From Streptomyces laurentii (lineage in GTDB: Bacteria; Actinomycetota; Actinomycetes; Streptomycetales; Streptomycetaceae), in assembly GCA_002355495.1 (NCBI GenBank), contig AP017424.1:620001-684000 (forward strand): DNA of 64,000 nt, written 5' to 3'. Numbering within the stretch: the stretch's first letter is position 1; every line of letters starts with the position of its first letter. Under the pieces are notes generated by a model. That model was not told the DNA's origin, searched no databases, and saw only the letters and a list, made by a program, of their open reading frames with translations. Position numbers and translations under genes: made by a program. Below are positions 1-8,187 of this stretch, piece after piece.

Positions 1-720
1 GGTCAGCGTGTCGCCCTTGGGGAAGACCCAGCCGTAACTGCCCGGCAGCGGCCCCCAGTCGATGAGGACCCGGCCCTTCCAGTCCTCCGCCACGGACCGC
101 GGCACCGGGATCTCGGCCTCCAGGCCGAGGTCGACCTGGCCGAGCTTGACGCCGACGTGGGCGCCTATCCGGCCGGCGCTGCCGTCGGCCCCGACGACGG
201 CGCGGGCGAGCACGGTCTCGCCGTCGGCGAGGACCACGGCGACGGTACGGCGGTCGGGCACGGCCGGGCCGTGCTGCTCGACCCGGCTGACGGCGGCTCC
301 GGTCCGCAGCTCGGCGCCCGCCTTCTGCGCGTGCTCGACCAGGCGGGCGTCGAACTCGGGCCGGTTGACCAGGCCGAAGAGCATGCGCCGGGAGCGGCGG
401 GTGCGCGGGAAGCGGCCGTCCAGCTGGAAGGTGACGGCGTGCACGCGGTCGCTCAACGGCAGTTCGAAGCCGGGCGGCAGCGCGTCGCGCGAGGGGCCGA
501 TGATGCCACCGCCACAGGTCTTGTAGCGGGGCAGTTCGGCCTTCTCCAAGAGCAGGACCTTCCGGCCGGCGACGGCTGCCGCGTAGGCCGCCGAGGCCCC
601 GGCGGGTCCCGCGCCGACCACGACCACGTCCCACACCGGCTGTCCGCCGTCCGGGCCCGTCTCCCGCGCTCCGGCCGCTCCGTCCGCTGCCGCTCCGGCG
701 TCTGCGTTCTCGCTGCTCAC
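1..720 (-). CDS. FAD-dependent oxidoreductase, geranylgeranyl reductase family (3' end outside window)
   Basis: The N-terminal 240 codons of a flavoprotein; the rest lies left of the window. After a short Ala/Gly-rich leader comes the dinucleotide-binding motif VVVVGAGPAGAS at residues 32-43. A second stretch, YKTCGGGI, is typical of the geranylgeranyl reductase / FixC-like branch, which saturates isoprenoid double bonds or handles related quinone or lipid substrates. The GTG at 718-720 is chosen because AGGAG lies upstream, although the spacing of about 12 bases is long. The substrate cannot be read from the sequence. The family assignment is good, the exact role is not known. Confidence 0.75.
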   Translation of the reverse strand, partial: MSSENADAGAAADGAAGARETGPDGGQPVWDVVVVGAGPAGASAAYAAAVAGRKVLLLEKAELPRYKTCGGGIIGPSRDALPPGFELPLSDRVHAVTFQLDGRFPRTRRSRRMLFGLVNRPEFDARLVEHAQKAGAELRTGAAVSRVEQHGPAVPDRRTVAVVLADGETVLARAVVGADGSAGRIGAHVGVKLGQVDLGLEAEIPVPRSVAEDWKGRVLIDWGPLPGSYGWVFPKGDTLT

Positions 721-904
721 GATGTGCTTCTGCTCCTGATCAGACCGGTGGTTCCTGGTGTGGTCGCATCCTACGGCGCGGTAGGTAAACCGGGCCGCCC
801 CGCCCCGCGCCGGGAAACGACCGTAGGATCGGCCATGCGTTCGCCGGATCCACCGACAACCCGGCGTCGTCACGAACAACGTCGCACCCACCAGGAGCGT
901 GCCC

Positions 905-2272
905 ATGACCGCGAATCCGATCGCCGAGACCGTCGCATCGCTGATGCCCGCCGCGAAGGCGGAGCTGACGGAGCTGGTGGCCTTCCACTCGGTGGCGGAC
1001 GAGGCCGTCGCGCCGCGCAGCGAGTGCGAGGCCGCCGCCAATTGGGTGGCGGGCGCGCTGCGCGCCGAGGGCTTCGAGGACGTGGAGCTGCTCGACACCC
1101 CCGACGGTTCGCAGTCGGTGTACGGCGTGCTGCCCGGCCCGGCCGGCGCCCCGACCGTCCTGCTCTACGCGCACTACGACGTGCAGCCGATGCTGGTCGA
1201 GGCCGCGTGGCTGACCCCGCCGTTCCAGCTCACGGAGCGCGAGGACGGCCGCTGGTACGGACGGGGGACGGCCGACTGCAAGGGCGGCGTCATCATGCAC
1301 CTGCTGGCGCTGCGCGCCCTGAAGGCCAACGGCGGCGTGCCGGTCACGGTCAAGGTGATCGTGGAGGGCTCGGAGGAGCAGGGCACGGGCGGCCTCGAGC
1401 GGTACGCGGAGGCGCACCCCGAGCTGCTGACGGCGGACGCCATCGTCATCGGCGACTCGGGCAACTTCCGGGTGGGCCTGCCGACGGTGACGGCGACCCT
1501 GCGCGGCATGACGATGGTCCGGGTCACGATCGACACGCTGGAGGGCAATCTGCACTCGGGTCAGTTCGGCGGTGCCGCCCCGGACGCGCTGGCGGCGCTG
1601 ATCCGCGTCCTGGACTCGCTGCGCGCCGAGGACGGTTCGACCGTCATCGACGGACTGCCGACGGACGCGGAGTGGGAGGGCCTGCAGTACCCGGAGGCCG
1701 ACTTCCGCAAGGACGCGAAGGTGCTGGACGGGGTGGACCTGACGGGCACCGGCACGGTCGCCGACCGCATCTGGGCCCGCCCGGCCGTGACGGTCATCGG
1801 CATCGACGCGCACCCGGTGGCGGGCGCGACGCCGTCGATCCCGTCCACCGCCCGCGCGCAGATCAGCCTGCGGGTGCCGCCCGGCCAGGACGCGGCGAAG
1901 GCCACGGAGCTGCTGTTCGCGCACATCGAGAAGCACACCCCGTGGAACGCCCGGGTCTCCATCGAGCAGGTCGGCCAGGGCCAGGCGTTCCAGGCGGACA
2001 TCTCCAGCCCGGCGTACGCGTCGATGGCCGAGGCCATGCGGGTCGCGTACCCCGGCGAGGAGATGCAGGCCTCCGGCATGGGCGGCTCGATCCCGCTGTG
2101 CAACACGCTGGCGGCGCTCTACCCGGAAGCGGAGATCCTGCTGATCGGCCTGAGCGAGCCCGAGGCGCAGATCCACGCGGTCAACGAATCGGTGTCGCCG
2201 CAGGAGCTGGAGCGCCTGTCGGTGGCCGAGGCGCACTTCCTGGTGAACTACGCCCGCTCGAAGCAGGCCTGA
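905..2272 (+). CDS. M20-family dipeptidase / metallopeptidase
   Basis: A 455-residue zinc hydrolase of the M20 (ArgE/DapE/CPG2-like) family, probably a cytoplasmic dipeptidase that cleaves small peptides. The metal-binding pattern is present in order: AHYDVQP (first His/Asp ligands), GRGTADCKGG (bridging Asp) and EGSEEQGTGG (catalytic Glu-Glu). A dimerisation lid follows, with GNLHSGQFGG. The ATG at 905 is preferred over the in-frame GTG at 899, because AGGAG at 893-897 sits seven bases upstream of the ATG. The gene stands alone and ends before a strong hairpin. Natural substrates are not evident. Confidence 0.9.
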   Translation: MTANPIAETVASLMPAAKAELTELVAFHSVADEAVAPRSECEAAANWVAGALRAEGFEDVELLDTPDGSQSVYGVLPGPAGAPTVLLYAHYDVQPMLVEAAWLTPPFQLTEREDGRWYGRGTADCKGGVIMHLLALRALKANGGVPVTVKVIVEGSEEQGTGGLERYAEAHPELLTADAIVIGDSGNFRVGLPTVTATLRGMTMVRVTIDTLEGNLHSGQFGGAAPDALAALIRVLDSLRAEDGSTVIDGLPTDAEWEGLQYPEADFRKDAKVLDGVDLTGTGTVADRIWARPAVTVIGIDAHPVAGATPSIPSTARAQISLRVPPGQDAAKATELLFAHIEKHTPWNARVSIEQVGQGQAFQADISSPAYASMAEAMRVAYPGEEMQASGMGGSIPLCNTLAALYPEAEILLIGLSEPEAQIHAVNESVSPQELERLSVAEAHFLVNYARSKQA

Positions 2273-2293
2273 CCGGCCACTCGTCCCCGATCA

Positions 2294-2320
2294 CGCTCTG
2301 GGCGGAACTCGCCCAGAGCG
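2294..2320 (+). terminator. Hairpin terminator after the M20 peptidase gene
   Basis: A perfect 10-bp inverted repeat (arms CGCTCTGGGC and GCCCAGAGCG) encloses a 7-base loop, 22 bases after the stop codon. There is no T tract, as is common in high-G+C actinomycetes. Confidence 0.7.
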
Positions 2321-2364
2321 TAGGACTGTTCACCGGGGGCCGGGTGCCACGTACGGTCGCAGGC

Positions 2365-3051
2365 ATGGACCTCGTGGCGCTCGGCCCCCAGCTGCATCTG
2401 CTCCGTTTCCCCATCGGCCAGGCCTATCTCTGGCGGGACGGGGAGGACTCGACCCTGATCGACGCCGGATGGGCCGGTTCGGCGGCCGCGATCGAGACGG
2501 GGCTGCGCGAGGCCGGCCTCGATCCGTCCCGGCTGCGGCGGATCGTCCTCACCCACGCGCACCGCGATCACGTGGGCGCGGCCGGGGAGTTGGCGGACCG
2601 CTTCGGCGCCGAGATCCTGGCGCACCCCTTGGACGCGCCGATCATCCGGGGCGAACTCCCCGTACCCGAACCGGATTTGCTGGACTGGGAGCGGCCGCTG
2701 TACGAGCACGGGCTCACCGTCCCCGTCGCGCCGCCGACCCGGGTGGACCGCGAACTCGCCGACGGCGAGGTGCTGGACTTCGGCGACGGCGCGGTGGTCG
2801 TGCACACCCCGGGCCACACGCCCGGTTCGCTCGCGGTCCATCTGCCGCGCCACGGCGTGCTGTTCACGGGGGACACGGTGGCGTCGGTCCCGGATGTGAT
2901 GTTCGGGGTGTTCCATGTGGACCGGGCCGCGGCCCTCGCCTCGATGCGCCGGCTCGCCGCGCTCCGCCCGTCGGTGCTGTGCTGCGGGCACGGCGACCCG
3001 GTGACGACCGACACGGCGGAGCGGCTCGCGCGGGCGGCGGAGCAGGCTTAG
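2365..3051 (+). CDS. MBL-fold metallo-hydrolase
   Basis: A 228-residue protein of the metallo-beta-lactamase superfamily. The signature THAHRDHVG (HxHxDH) near residue 65 supplies the dinuclear metal site. Further His/Asp ligands follow in HTPGHTPG, FTGDT and CCGHGDP. The family includes glyoxalase II, lactonases and other thioester or ester hydrolases, and nothing here fixes the substrate. The start ATG follows the weak purine stretch CGCAGGC. The gene converges on the AAA-Nudix gene with only 20 bases between the stops. Confidence 0.88.
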   Translation: MDLVALGPQLHLLRFPIGQAYLWRDGEDSTLIDAGWAGSAAAIETGLREAGLDPSRLRRIVLTHAHRDHVGAAGELADRFGAEILAHPLDAPIIRGELPVPEPDLLDWERPLYEHGLTVPVAPPTRVDRELADGEVLDFGDGAVVVHTPGHTPGSLAVHLPRHGVLFTGDTVASVPDVMFGVFHVDRAAALASMRRLAALRPSVLCCGHGDPVTTDTAERLARAAEQA

Positions 3052-3071
3052 TGCCCAGTTCACGGCGGGGC

Positions 3072-4256
3072 TCAGCCCACCGGGACGCCCGCCTCCAGGT
3101 TGAGGACGGTGCCGCGTTCGCGGGCGCGCAGGGCCCAGCGGAGGCGGTCGTAGCGGACCGGGGGGAGCAGGTGGGCGGCCTCGGCCTCGGTGACGAAGCG
3201 CCAGCCGCGCAGTTCGGCGCCGGGCAGCAGCAGGCGTTCGGCGTCGGCGGCCGGCAGCCGGCCGCCGTCGAAGAGCAGGCGCAGACCGCCGTAGCCGGGG
3301 GGCTGGGGGCGTTCCCAGTCGACGAGGAGCAGCCGGGGTACGGCGTCGAGCCGGAGGCCGATCTCCTCGGCGACCTCCCGTATGCCCGCGCGCGTGGGCG
3401 ACTCGCCCGGTTCGACGATGCCGCCGGGAAACTCCCAGCCGGGCTTGTAGGTGGGGTCGACCAGAAGGACGCGGTCGTGTTCGTCGAAGAGCAGGACGCC
3501 GGCGGCCAGGGTCTCGCCGGTCGGTTCGGGCGTCTGCACGATGCCGCAGGGCGCGGCGCGGCCGGTCGCGACGGCGTCGGCGACGACGCGGGCGGTCTCG
3601 GCGGCGGTGAGCGTGGAGTTGTCGACGGGGTACGCGTCGGCGGCCAGCCAGCCGGCGAGCGCGTCCTGGAAGGAGCCGATGTGGTCGAGACACCAGCGGC
3701 GGGTCCGCGCGGCGGCCTCGGACTCGGCCGTCTCGAACCCGGACCCGGACTCGGTCTCGGACTCGGACTCGGGCCCCGCCTTGACTCCCGGCCCGGCCAG
3801 GGCCCCGGTTCTCGGGACGGGCACGACGACGCGGTCGCCCTCGGCGGTCACGGATTCCGGACCGGCCTCGGCCTCGATGGCGGCGCGGCGGTCGATCCGG
3901 TCGCGCAGGATCGTTTCGTCCGGGGTGAGGACGACATGCCTGACCTTGATCCTGCGAGCCGCGAGGGCGCCGAATATCTCGTCCCGGTACTCCTGGCGGA
4001 TCAGCGTCATCGGAACCACCAGGACCCCGTCCAGCTCGGCGAGGAGCGCCGCCGCCGTGTCGACGACGAGTCTGCGCCAGATGGGGAGGTCCTGGAAGTC
4101 GGCGACCTCCGCGAGCCGTTTGCGCGGGAGCAGCCGACGCATCGTGGCACCGGTGAACTCCGGGTCGTACAGCGTGCTGTTCGGGATCAGATCGACCAGC
4201 TCGCGCGCGGTGCAGGTCTTCCCCGCACCGAACGTCCCGTTGATCCAGACGATCAC
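3072..4256 (-). CDS. Two-domain protein: P-loop kinase-like domain plus Nudix hydrolase
   Basis: A 394-residue fusion. The N-terminal half is a small P-loop nucleotide kinase-like domain with Walker A GTFGAGKT at residues 7-14. The C-terminal half is a Nudix hydrolase whose box (Gx5Ex7REVAEEIG) lies at about residues 278-300. The kinase-like half is interrupted at about residues 156-180 by a Glu/Ser-rich repeat (PESESETESGSG). The GTG at 4256 is chosen because GGAGG lies about 10 bases upstream and the P-loop begins almost at once. Nudix enzymes cleave nucleoside diphosphates linked to another group; a joint role in nucleotide or cofactor repair is only inference. Confidence 0.85.
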   Translation of the reverse strand: MIVWINGTFGAGKTCTARELVDLIPNSTLYDPEFTGATMRRLLPRKRLAEVADFQDLPIWRRLVVDTAAALLAELDGVLVVPMTLIRQEYRDEIFGALAARRIKVRHVVLTPDETILRDRIDRRAAIEAEAGPESVTAEGDRVVVPVPRTGALAGPGVKAGPESESETESGSGFETAESEAAARTRRWCLDHIGSFQDALAGWLAADAYPVDNSTLTAAETARVVADAVATGRAAPCGIVQTPEPTGETLAAGVLLFDEHDRVLLVDPTYKPGWEFPGGIVEPGESPTRAGIREVAEEIGLRLDAVPRLLLVDWERPQPPGYGGLRLLFDGGRLPAADAERLLLPGAELRGWRFVTEAEAAHLLPPVRYDRLRWALRARERGTVLNLEAGVPVG

Positions 4257-4451
4257 GATTCCCCCCTCCCGGGCAGCCCCCGGTGGACCGCCCCCACCAC
4301 CCTGCCACGGAAACCCCGGGGGCGGGCGGGGCGAACCGGCGCACGCCCGGCGCGCGTTCGCGCCCCCACTGTGTCCGCTCACATCCCGCCACATCCCGCT
4401 ATGTCACCCCCGTAGCGCAGCCTGGCTCCGCCGGTGACGAGACGGGGCGCC

Positions 4452-5402
4452 TCACTCCCGTACGGGATCGCCCGCCCCGCCCGCCGTCGCGGCCGCCGCC
4501 GCGCCCAGCAGCCCGGCGTCGGTGCCGGTCAGGGCGGGGACGACGGTGAGGCCGCGGACGAAGGAGAGCGTGGCGTACGTCCGCAGGCCGCGCCGCAGCG
4601 GTGCGAACAGAACCTCGCCCGCGCCCGCCACTCCCCCGCCCACGACCGCGATGTCGATCTCGACGAGGGAGGCGGTCGCGGCGATCCCGGCGGCCAGTGC
4701 CTGCGCGGCGCGCTCGAAGGAGGCGACGGCCACCGGGTCGCCGGCCCGGGCGGCGGCGGCCACCGCGGCGGCGGAGGTGTCGCCGTCGGGCCCCGGGCGC
4801 CAGCCGTTCGCCAGGGCACGGCGGGCGATGTGCGGGCCGCTGGCGATGCGTTCGACGCAGCCGCGGCCGCCGCAGGCGCACGGGTCGCCGTCGAGGTCGA
4901 CGCTGATGTGGCCGAGGTGACCGGCATTGCCGGTGGGACCCGTGTGGAGACGCCCACCGAGGACGAGACCGCCTCCGACACCTGTGGAGACGACGAGGCA
5001 GAGCGCGTTGTCGTAGCCGCGCGCGGCGCCCTGCCAGTGCTCGGCGGCCGTCATGGCGACGCCGTCGCCGACGAGGGTGACGGGCAGTCCGCCGGTTGCC
5101 CGGCGGACCCGCTCGACCAGCGGGAAGTCGCGCCAGCCGGGCACGTTGACCGGACTCACGGTGCCGGCGGAGGCGTCGACCGGACCGGCGCTGCCGATGC
5201 CGACGGCCGTCACCGCGGCCCACAGCGGGGAGGCGGCGAGCTCCGCGAGGACGGCCTCCACCTGCCGTACCACCGTCTCGCCGGACTCCTGGGCGGGCGT
5301 GGGCCGCTGGGCGCGCAGCAGAATCCGGCCGTCCGCGCCGACCAGCGCCCCGGCGATCTTGGTGCCGCCGAAGTCGAGGGCGGCGACGAGGTCAGTGCGC
5401 AT
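4452..5402 (-). CDS. ROK-family sugar kinase
   Basis: A 316-residue sugar kinase of the ROK family (glucokinase / N-acetylmannosamine kinase type), which phosphorylates a hexose with ATP. It shows the phosphate-binding motif LDFGGTKIAGAL at the N terminus, VGGGLVLGGRLHTGPTGNAG in the middle, and the zinc-binding ROK signature CACGGRGCVE. There is no helix-turn-helix, so it is a kinase rather than a ROK repressor. It is divergent from a LacI regulator with a palindromic operator between them, which suggests sugar-controlled expression. The sugar itself cannot be named. Confidence 0.9.
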   Translation of the reverse strand: MRTDLVAALDFGGTKIAGALVGADGRILLRAQRPTPAQESGETVVRQVEAVLAELAASPLWAAVTAVGIGSAGPVDASAGTVSPVNVPGWRDFPLVERVRRATGGLPVTLVGDGVAMTAAEHWQGAARGYDNALCLVVSTGVGGGLVLGGRLHTGPTGNAGHLGHISVDLDGDPCACGGRGCVERIASGPHIARRALANGWRPGPDGDTSAAAVAAAARAGDPVAVASFERAAQALAAGIAATASLVEIDIAVVGGGVAGAGEVLFAPLRRGLRTYATLSFVRGLTVVPALTGTDAGLLGAAAAATAGGAGDPVRE

Positions 5403-5461
5403 GAGTGAACGGTTCTCCGGGGAACGACGGGTGTGCTGCGGGTCCAGTCTCCCGGTCGCGT

Positions 5462-5473
5462 GACAACGTTGTC
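5462..5473. promoter_or_regulatory. LacI-type palindromic operator
   Basis: The perfect 12-bp palindrome GACAACGTTGTC with central CG matches the usual form of LacI-family operators in actinomycetes. It sits 60 bases before the ROK kinase start and 135 bases before the LacI gene start, so one site could control both divergent genes. Confidence 0.75.
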
Positions 5474-5607
5474 CAGGGCCTATGCTCGACGGCAACGCGT
5501 TCGAAATCCACCTGGCCCGGTCGGGCGGCCCCGCCCCGAAGGCCCCCGGCGGACGGACGCCGCCCAGGTCGGACCCCGGACCCCTGACGACGGAGGAACC
5601 GCGCACC

Positions 5608-6645
5608 GTGGCCGAGATCGCCCGCCGCTCCGCACACCGCTACGGCCACCGGCCCACGATGAAGGACGTCGCCGCCCGCGCGGGTGTCGGTCTCAAGACC
5701 GTCTCCCGGGTCGTGAACGGCGAGCCGGGCGTCACCGCCGACACCGAGCGGCGGGTCCAGGAGGCCATCGCGTCCCTCGGCTTCCGCCGCAACGACAGCG
5801 CGCGGGTGCTCCGCAAGGGGCGTACGGCGTCGGTCGGGCTGGTCCTGGAGGATCTGGCCGACCCGTTCTACGGGCCGCTCAGCCGGGCGGTGGAGGAGGT
5901 CGCGCGGGCCCACGGGGCGCTGCTCATCAACGGTTCCAGCGCGGAGGACCCGGAGCGCGAGCGGGAGCTGGCCCTCGCCTTGTGCGCGCGGCGGGTCGAC
6001 GGGCTGATCGTCATCCCCGCGGGCGACGACCACCGCTATCTGGAGCCGGAGATACGGGCGGGCGTCGCCACGGTCTTCGTGGACCGGCCGGCGGGCCTGA
6101 TCGAGGCCGACGTGGTCCTGTCCGACAGTTTCGGCGGGGCCCGCACGGGCGTCGCGCATCTGATCGCCCAGGGCCACCGCCGGATCGGTTTCGTCGGCGA
6201 CCGGCCCCGGATCCACACGGCGACGGAACGGCTGCGCGGCTACCGCGCGGCCATGGAGGACGCGGGCCTCCCCGTGGACGAGGCCTGGGTGTCCCTGGGC
6301 CCGACCGACCCGGAGCACGTCGCGGCGACGGTCGCGGCGACGCTGTCCGGACCGGAGCCCGTCACGGCGCTCTTCGCGGGCAACAACCGGGTGACCGTCA
6401 CCGCCGTACGGGTCCTCGCGGGCCGCGAACGCCCCGTCGCCCTGGTCGGGTTCGACGACATCGAACTGGCCGACCTGCTCGGCATCACGGTCATCGCCCA
6501 GGACGCCGCCGCGCTGGGCCGCACGGCGGCCCAGCGGCTGTTCCGCCGCCTCGACGGGACGGCCGAGGCGCCGGAGACGACCGTCCTGGGAACCACGCTG
6601 ATCACCCGCGGCTCGGGCGAGATCGCACCGCCCGAGGGCACCTGA
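5608..6645 (+). CDS. LacI-family transcriptional regulator
   Basis: A 345-residue repressor. The helix-turn-helix is TMKDVAARAGVGLKTVSRVV, followed by the hinge region and a periplasmic-binding-protein-like effector domain (for example GLVLEDLADPFYGPLSRAVE). The GTG at 5608 is chosen because GGAGGA at 5592-5597 lies ten bases upstream; a longer in-frame start at 5482 would add a low-complexity extension. It is probably the local regulator of the divergent ROK kinase and of itself through the palindrome at 5462-5473. The inducer is unknown. Confidence 0.9.
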   Translation: MAEIARRSAHRYGHRPTMKDVAARAGVGLKTVSRVVNGEPGVTADTERRVQEAIASLGFRRNDSARVLRKGRTASVGLVLEDLADPFYGPLSRAVEEVARAHGALLINGSSAEDPERERELALALCARRVDGLIVIPAGDDHRYLEPEIRAGVATVFVDRPAGLIEADVVLSDSFGGARTGVAHLIAQGHRRIGFVGDRPRIHTATERLRGYRAAMEDAGLPVDEAWVSLGPTDPEHVAATVAATLSGPEPVTALFAGNNRVTVTAVRVLAGRERPVALVGFDDIELADLLGITVIAQDAAALGRTAAQRLFRRLDGTAEAPETTVLGTTLITRGSGEIAPPEGT

Positions 6646-6669
6646 CCGGCCGTCGCGCGGAAGTGGCCC

Positions 6670-6699
6670 AGGGCGCCGGACCCCGGGGGCCGGCGCCCT
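6670..6699. terminator. Bidirectional terminator between LacI and DUF6986 genes
   Basis: Inverted repeat AGGGCGCCGG / CCGGCGCCCT with a 10-base G+C-rich loop. It lies in the 59-bp gap between two converging stop codons, so it can serve both genes. Confidence 0.7.
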
Positions 6700-6704
6700 C
6701 GGCG

Positions 6705-8003
6705 CTATCCCGCGTTCGCCGTCAGGTCGCCCCGGCGCGGGGAGGCGAAGCGGTCGAGGTCCGCGCGGGTCAGGCCGGTGAGGGCGTCGACCTCGGGGGC
6801 GTCCAGCGCCCCGCAGCGCAGGCCCCGCAGCAGGTAGGAGGCGAGGGCCTTGGCGGTGGCGGGCTCGTCCATGACGTCGCCGCCCGCGTGGTTGGCGTAG
6901 GCCGCGAGGCGCCGGGCGGCGGTCTCGAAGCCCTCGCGGTAGAAGGCGAAGACGGCCGCGTAGCGGGTGGGCAGGTGCCCGGGGTGCATGTCCCAACCCT
7001 GGTAGTAGGCGCGGGCGAGGGCGCGGCGGGTCAGGCCGTAGTGCAGCTTCCACGCCTCGTGGACCTGGGCGGTGGGGCCGACGGGCAGCACGTTGGTGGA
7101 GCCGTCGGAGACCCGGACGCCGGTACCGGCGGCGGCCACCTGCATGATCGCCTTGGCGTGGTCGGCGGCGGGGTGGTCGCTGGCCTGGTAGGCGGCGGAG
7201 ACGCCGAGGCAGGCGCTGTAGTCGAAGGTGCCGTAGTGCAGGCCGGTGGCGCGGCCCTCGGCGGCGCCGATCATCCGGGCGACGGTGGCGGTGCCGTCGG
7301 CGGCGAGGATGGCCTGGCTGGTCTCGATCTGGATCTCGAAGCCGAGCCGGCCGGCGTCGAGGCCGTGGGTCTTCTCGAAGGCTTCGAGGAGCCGGACGAA
7401 GGCGGTGACCTGCTCCGGGTAGGTGACCTTGGGCAGGGTGAGGACGAGCCCTTCGGGCAGGCCGCCGTGCTCCATGAGGCCGGTGAGGAAGACGTCGGTG
7501 GTGCGGATGCCGCGGTCGCGGACGGCCGCCTCCATGCACTTCATGCGGATGCCGGTGTACGGGGCGGCGGTGCCGTCCGCGTACGCCTCGGCGACGATAC
7601 GGGCCGCGCCGGCCGCGTCCCGGTCCTCGGCGGCGTCGCCGGCGCCCCCGTATCCGTCCTCGAAGTCCACCCGCAGGTCCTCGACGGGCTCGCGCTCCAG
7701 CTTGGTCCGCACCCGGGCGTACACGTCCTCGGCGAGGTCGTCGGCGAGGCCGAGGACGCGGGCGAAGGCGCCGGCGTCGGGGGCGTGTTCGTCGAGCGCG
7801 GCGAGGGCCTGGTCGCCCCAGGAACGGATCGTCCCGGCGTCGAAGAGGTCGCCGGGGACGTAGACGGTGTGCACGGGCTGGCGGGTGCCGGGATCGCCCG
7901 GGTAGCGGCGGTCCAGCTCGGCGTCCACGGCGGCGAGGGAGGCGCTGATGTCCTCGCTGACCGCGCCGGCGAGGCTCGTCGTCACCTGCTCCTGCTGACC
8001 CAT
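6705..8003 (-). CDS. DUF6986 family, HpcH/HpaI aldolase-like protein
   Basis: A 432-residue cytoplasmic protein related to the HpcH/HpaI aldolase / citrate-lyase-beta fold. Conserved stretches include LHYGTFDYSACLGV and MHPGHLPTRYAAVFAFYREG. The ATG at 8003 is supported by AGGAGGG seven bases upstream. The reaction is not established; relatives make or break C-C bonds of oxo-acids, and a link to glyoxylate or allantoin catabolism is a guess. The gene is alone behind a consensus promoter with an inverted-repeat operator. Confidence 0.78.
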   Translation of the reverse strand: MGQQEQVTTSLAGAVSEDISASLAAVDAELDRRYPGDPGTRQPVHTVYVPGDLFDAGTIRSWGDQALAALDEHAPDAGAFARVLGLADDLAEDVYARVRTKLEREPVEDLRVDFEDGYGGAGDAAEDRDAAGAARIVAEAYADGTAAPYTGIRMKCMEAAVRDRGIRTTDVFLTGLMEHGGLPEGLVLTLPKVTYPEQVTAFVRLLEAFEKTHGLDAGRLGFEIQIETSQAILAADGTATVARMIGAAEGRATGLHYGTFDYSACLGVSAAYQASDHPAADHAKAIMQVAAAGTGVRVSDGSTNVLPVGPTAQVHEAWKLHYGLTRRALARAYYQGWDMHPGHLPTRYAAVFAFYREGFETAARRLAAYANHAGGDVMDEPATAKALASYLLRGLRCGALDAPEVDALTGLTRADLDRFASPRRGDLTANAG

Positions 8004-8019
8004 CCCACACCCTCCTGTT

Positions 8020-8034
8020 TTCCGCTGAACGGAA
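8020..8034. promoter_or_regulatory. Inverted-repeat operator (IclR-like) before DUF6986
   Basis: TTCCG-N5-CGGAA lies between the promoter and the ribosome-binding site of the DUF6986 gene, roughly +12 to +26 from the predicted transcription start. The half-sites and spacing resemble operators of IclR-type repressors such as the allantoin regulator AllR. That assignment is inference. Confidence 0.5.
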
Positions 8035-8052
8035 TCGATCATCCGTATGGCG

Positions 8053-8081
8053 AAGCTAGTGGGCGTCGGGAGTCGCGTCAA
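8053..8081 (-). promoter_or_regulatory. Promoter of the DUF6986 gene
   Basis: On the minus strand TTGACG and TAGCTT are separated by exactly 17 bases, a good match to the housekeeping sigma consensus. The predicted start of transcription is near 8046. Confidence 0.65.
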
Positions 8082-8128
8082 TGGTGCCCGCCGGGAGGAC
8101 GCGCCCCGGCGGGAAGACGCCCGGAAAC

Positions 8129-8170
8129 GCCCGGGGGCCGCGCGGTGAGTGCACCACGCGGCCCCCGGGC
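8129..8170 (-). terminator. Hairpin terminator downstream of etfA
   Basis: A perfect 14-bp inverted repeat (arms 8129-8142 and 8157-8170) with a 14-base loop starts 18 bases after the etfA stop codon. Confidence 0.75.
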
Positions 8171-8187
8171 CGTACCGATCCGGTGGA

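Noticed and set aside
157-2364. A very long open frame on the plus strand running through the M20 gene into the MBL hydrolase
   Set aside because: It is the shifted shadow of the FAD reductase and M20 genes, Arg/Gly/Ala-rich without family features. Only its end (from 2365) is a real gene.
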